Part shown: positions 5,565-5,565 of the stretch, in pieces
Position numbering within the stretch: position 1 is the first letter of the stretch
Layout: each line of letters begins with the position of its first letter
Source: Candidatus Nomurabacteria bacterium
Lineage (GTDB): Bacteria > Patescibacteriota > Saccharimonadia > Saccharimonadales > Saccharimonadaceae
Assembly (NCBI GenBank): GCA_031278275.1
Contig: JAITKW010000033.1
Span: forward strand, 1 to 5,565
DNA length: 5,565 nt
Direction: 5' to 3'
Translations under genes and position numbers: made by a program
Notes under the pieces: model-generated
The model's database searches: none
Seen by the model: the letters and a program-made list of their open reading frames with translations, nothing else
Told to the model about the DNA's origin: nothing

Positions 5565-5565
5565 G

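Noticed and set aside
1..5565. Alternative genetic code with TGA as glycine or tryptophan
   Set aside because: All main genes are complete under the standard code, have no in-frame TGA, and end in TAA.

Overview
The window looks like a piece of a small-genome bacterium of the Candidate Phyla Radiation, most likely a Saccharibacteria (TM7) relative. This is inferred from the gene set: a short archaeal-type aspartyl-tRNA synthetase, a secreted lamin-tail protein with Cys-bounded C-x2-G...NRC repeats and a C-terminal membrane anchor, an L25/CTC protein with an Ala/Glu-rich tail, and a class I (animal/plant-type) fructose-bisphosphate aldolase. No marker RNA is present to settle the taxonomy. TGA is not used as a sense codon in any gene here and all main genes end in TAA, so there is no sign of the Gracilibacteria/Absconditabacteria code.

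Layout: (1) bases 2-262, the 3' end of a CBS-domain gene that enters from the left edge, probably a CNNM/CorC (hemolysin-like) membrane protein. (2) Bases 263-451, a 189-base gap with a near-perfect housekeeping promoter (303-331), a long bulged hairpin (363-415) and a Shine-Dalgarno sequence. This is a structured leader for (3) aspS (452-1762), whose anticodon-binding domain carries the His and Pro residues linked to non-discriminating AspRS. (4) Bases 1813-3333, a two-lamin-tail-domain surface protein whose promoter sits so close to the ATG that the mRNA should be leaderless. (5) rplY/ctc (3437-4126) with its own promoter and Shine-Dalgarno sequence. (6) A perfect 40-bp tandem duplication (4160-4239) between the convergent rplY and aldolase genes. 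(7) Class I aldolase on the minus strand (4224-5564, open at the right edge), preceded in frame by about 100 residues that resemble a degenerate PfkB-kinase C-terminus.

The plus-strand genes aspS, the surface protein and rplY each have their own recognisable -35/-10 promoter, so they look monocistronic rather than forming an operon. Two of them serve translation (aminoacylation and the 5S rRNA-binding ribosomal protein). The aldolase belongs to glycolysis, and the lamin-tail protein is an envelope protein. The most interesting points are the structured aspS leader with a possible Asp-Asn-Asn mini-peptide, the kinase-like extension on the aldolase, and the leaderless surface-protein gene.
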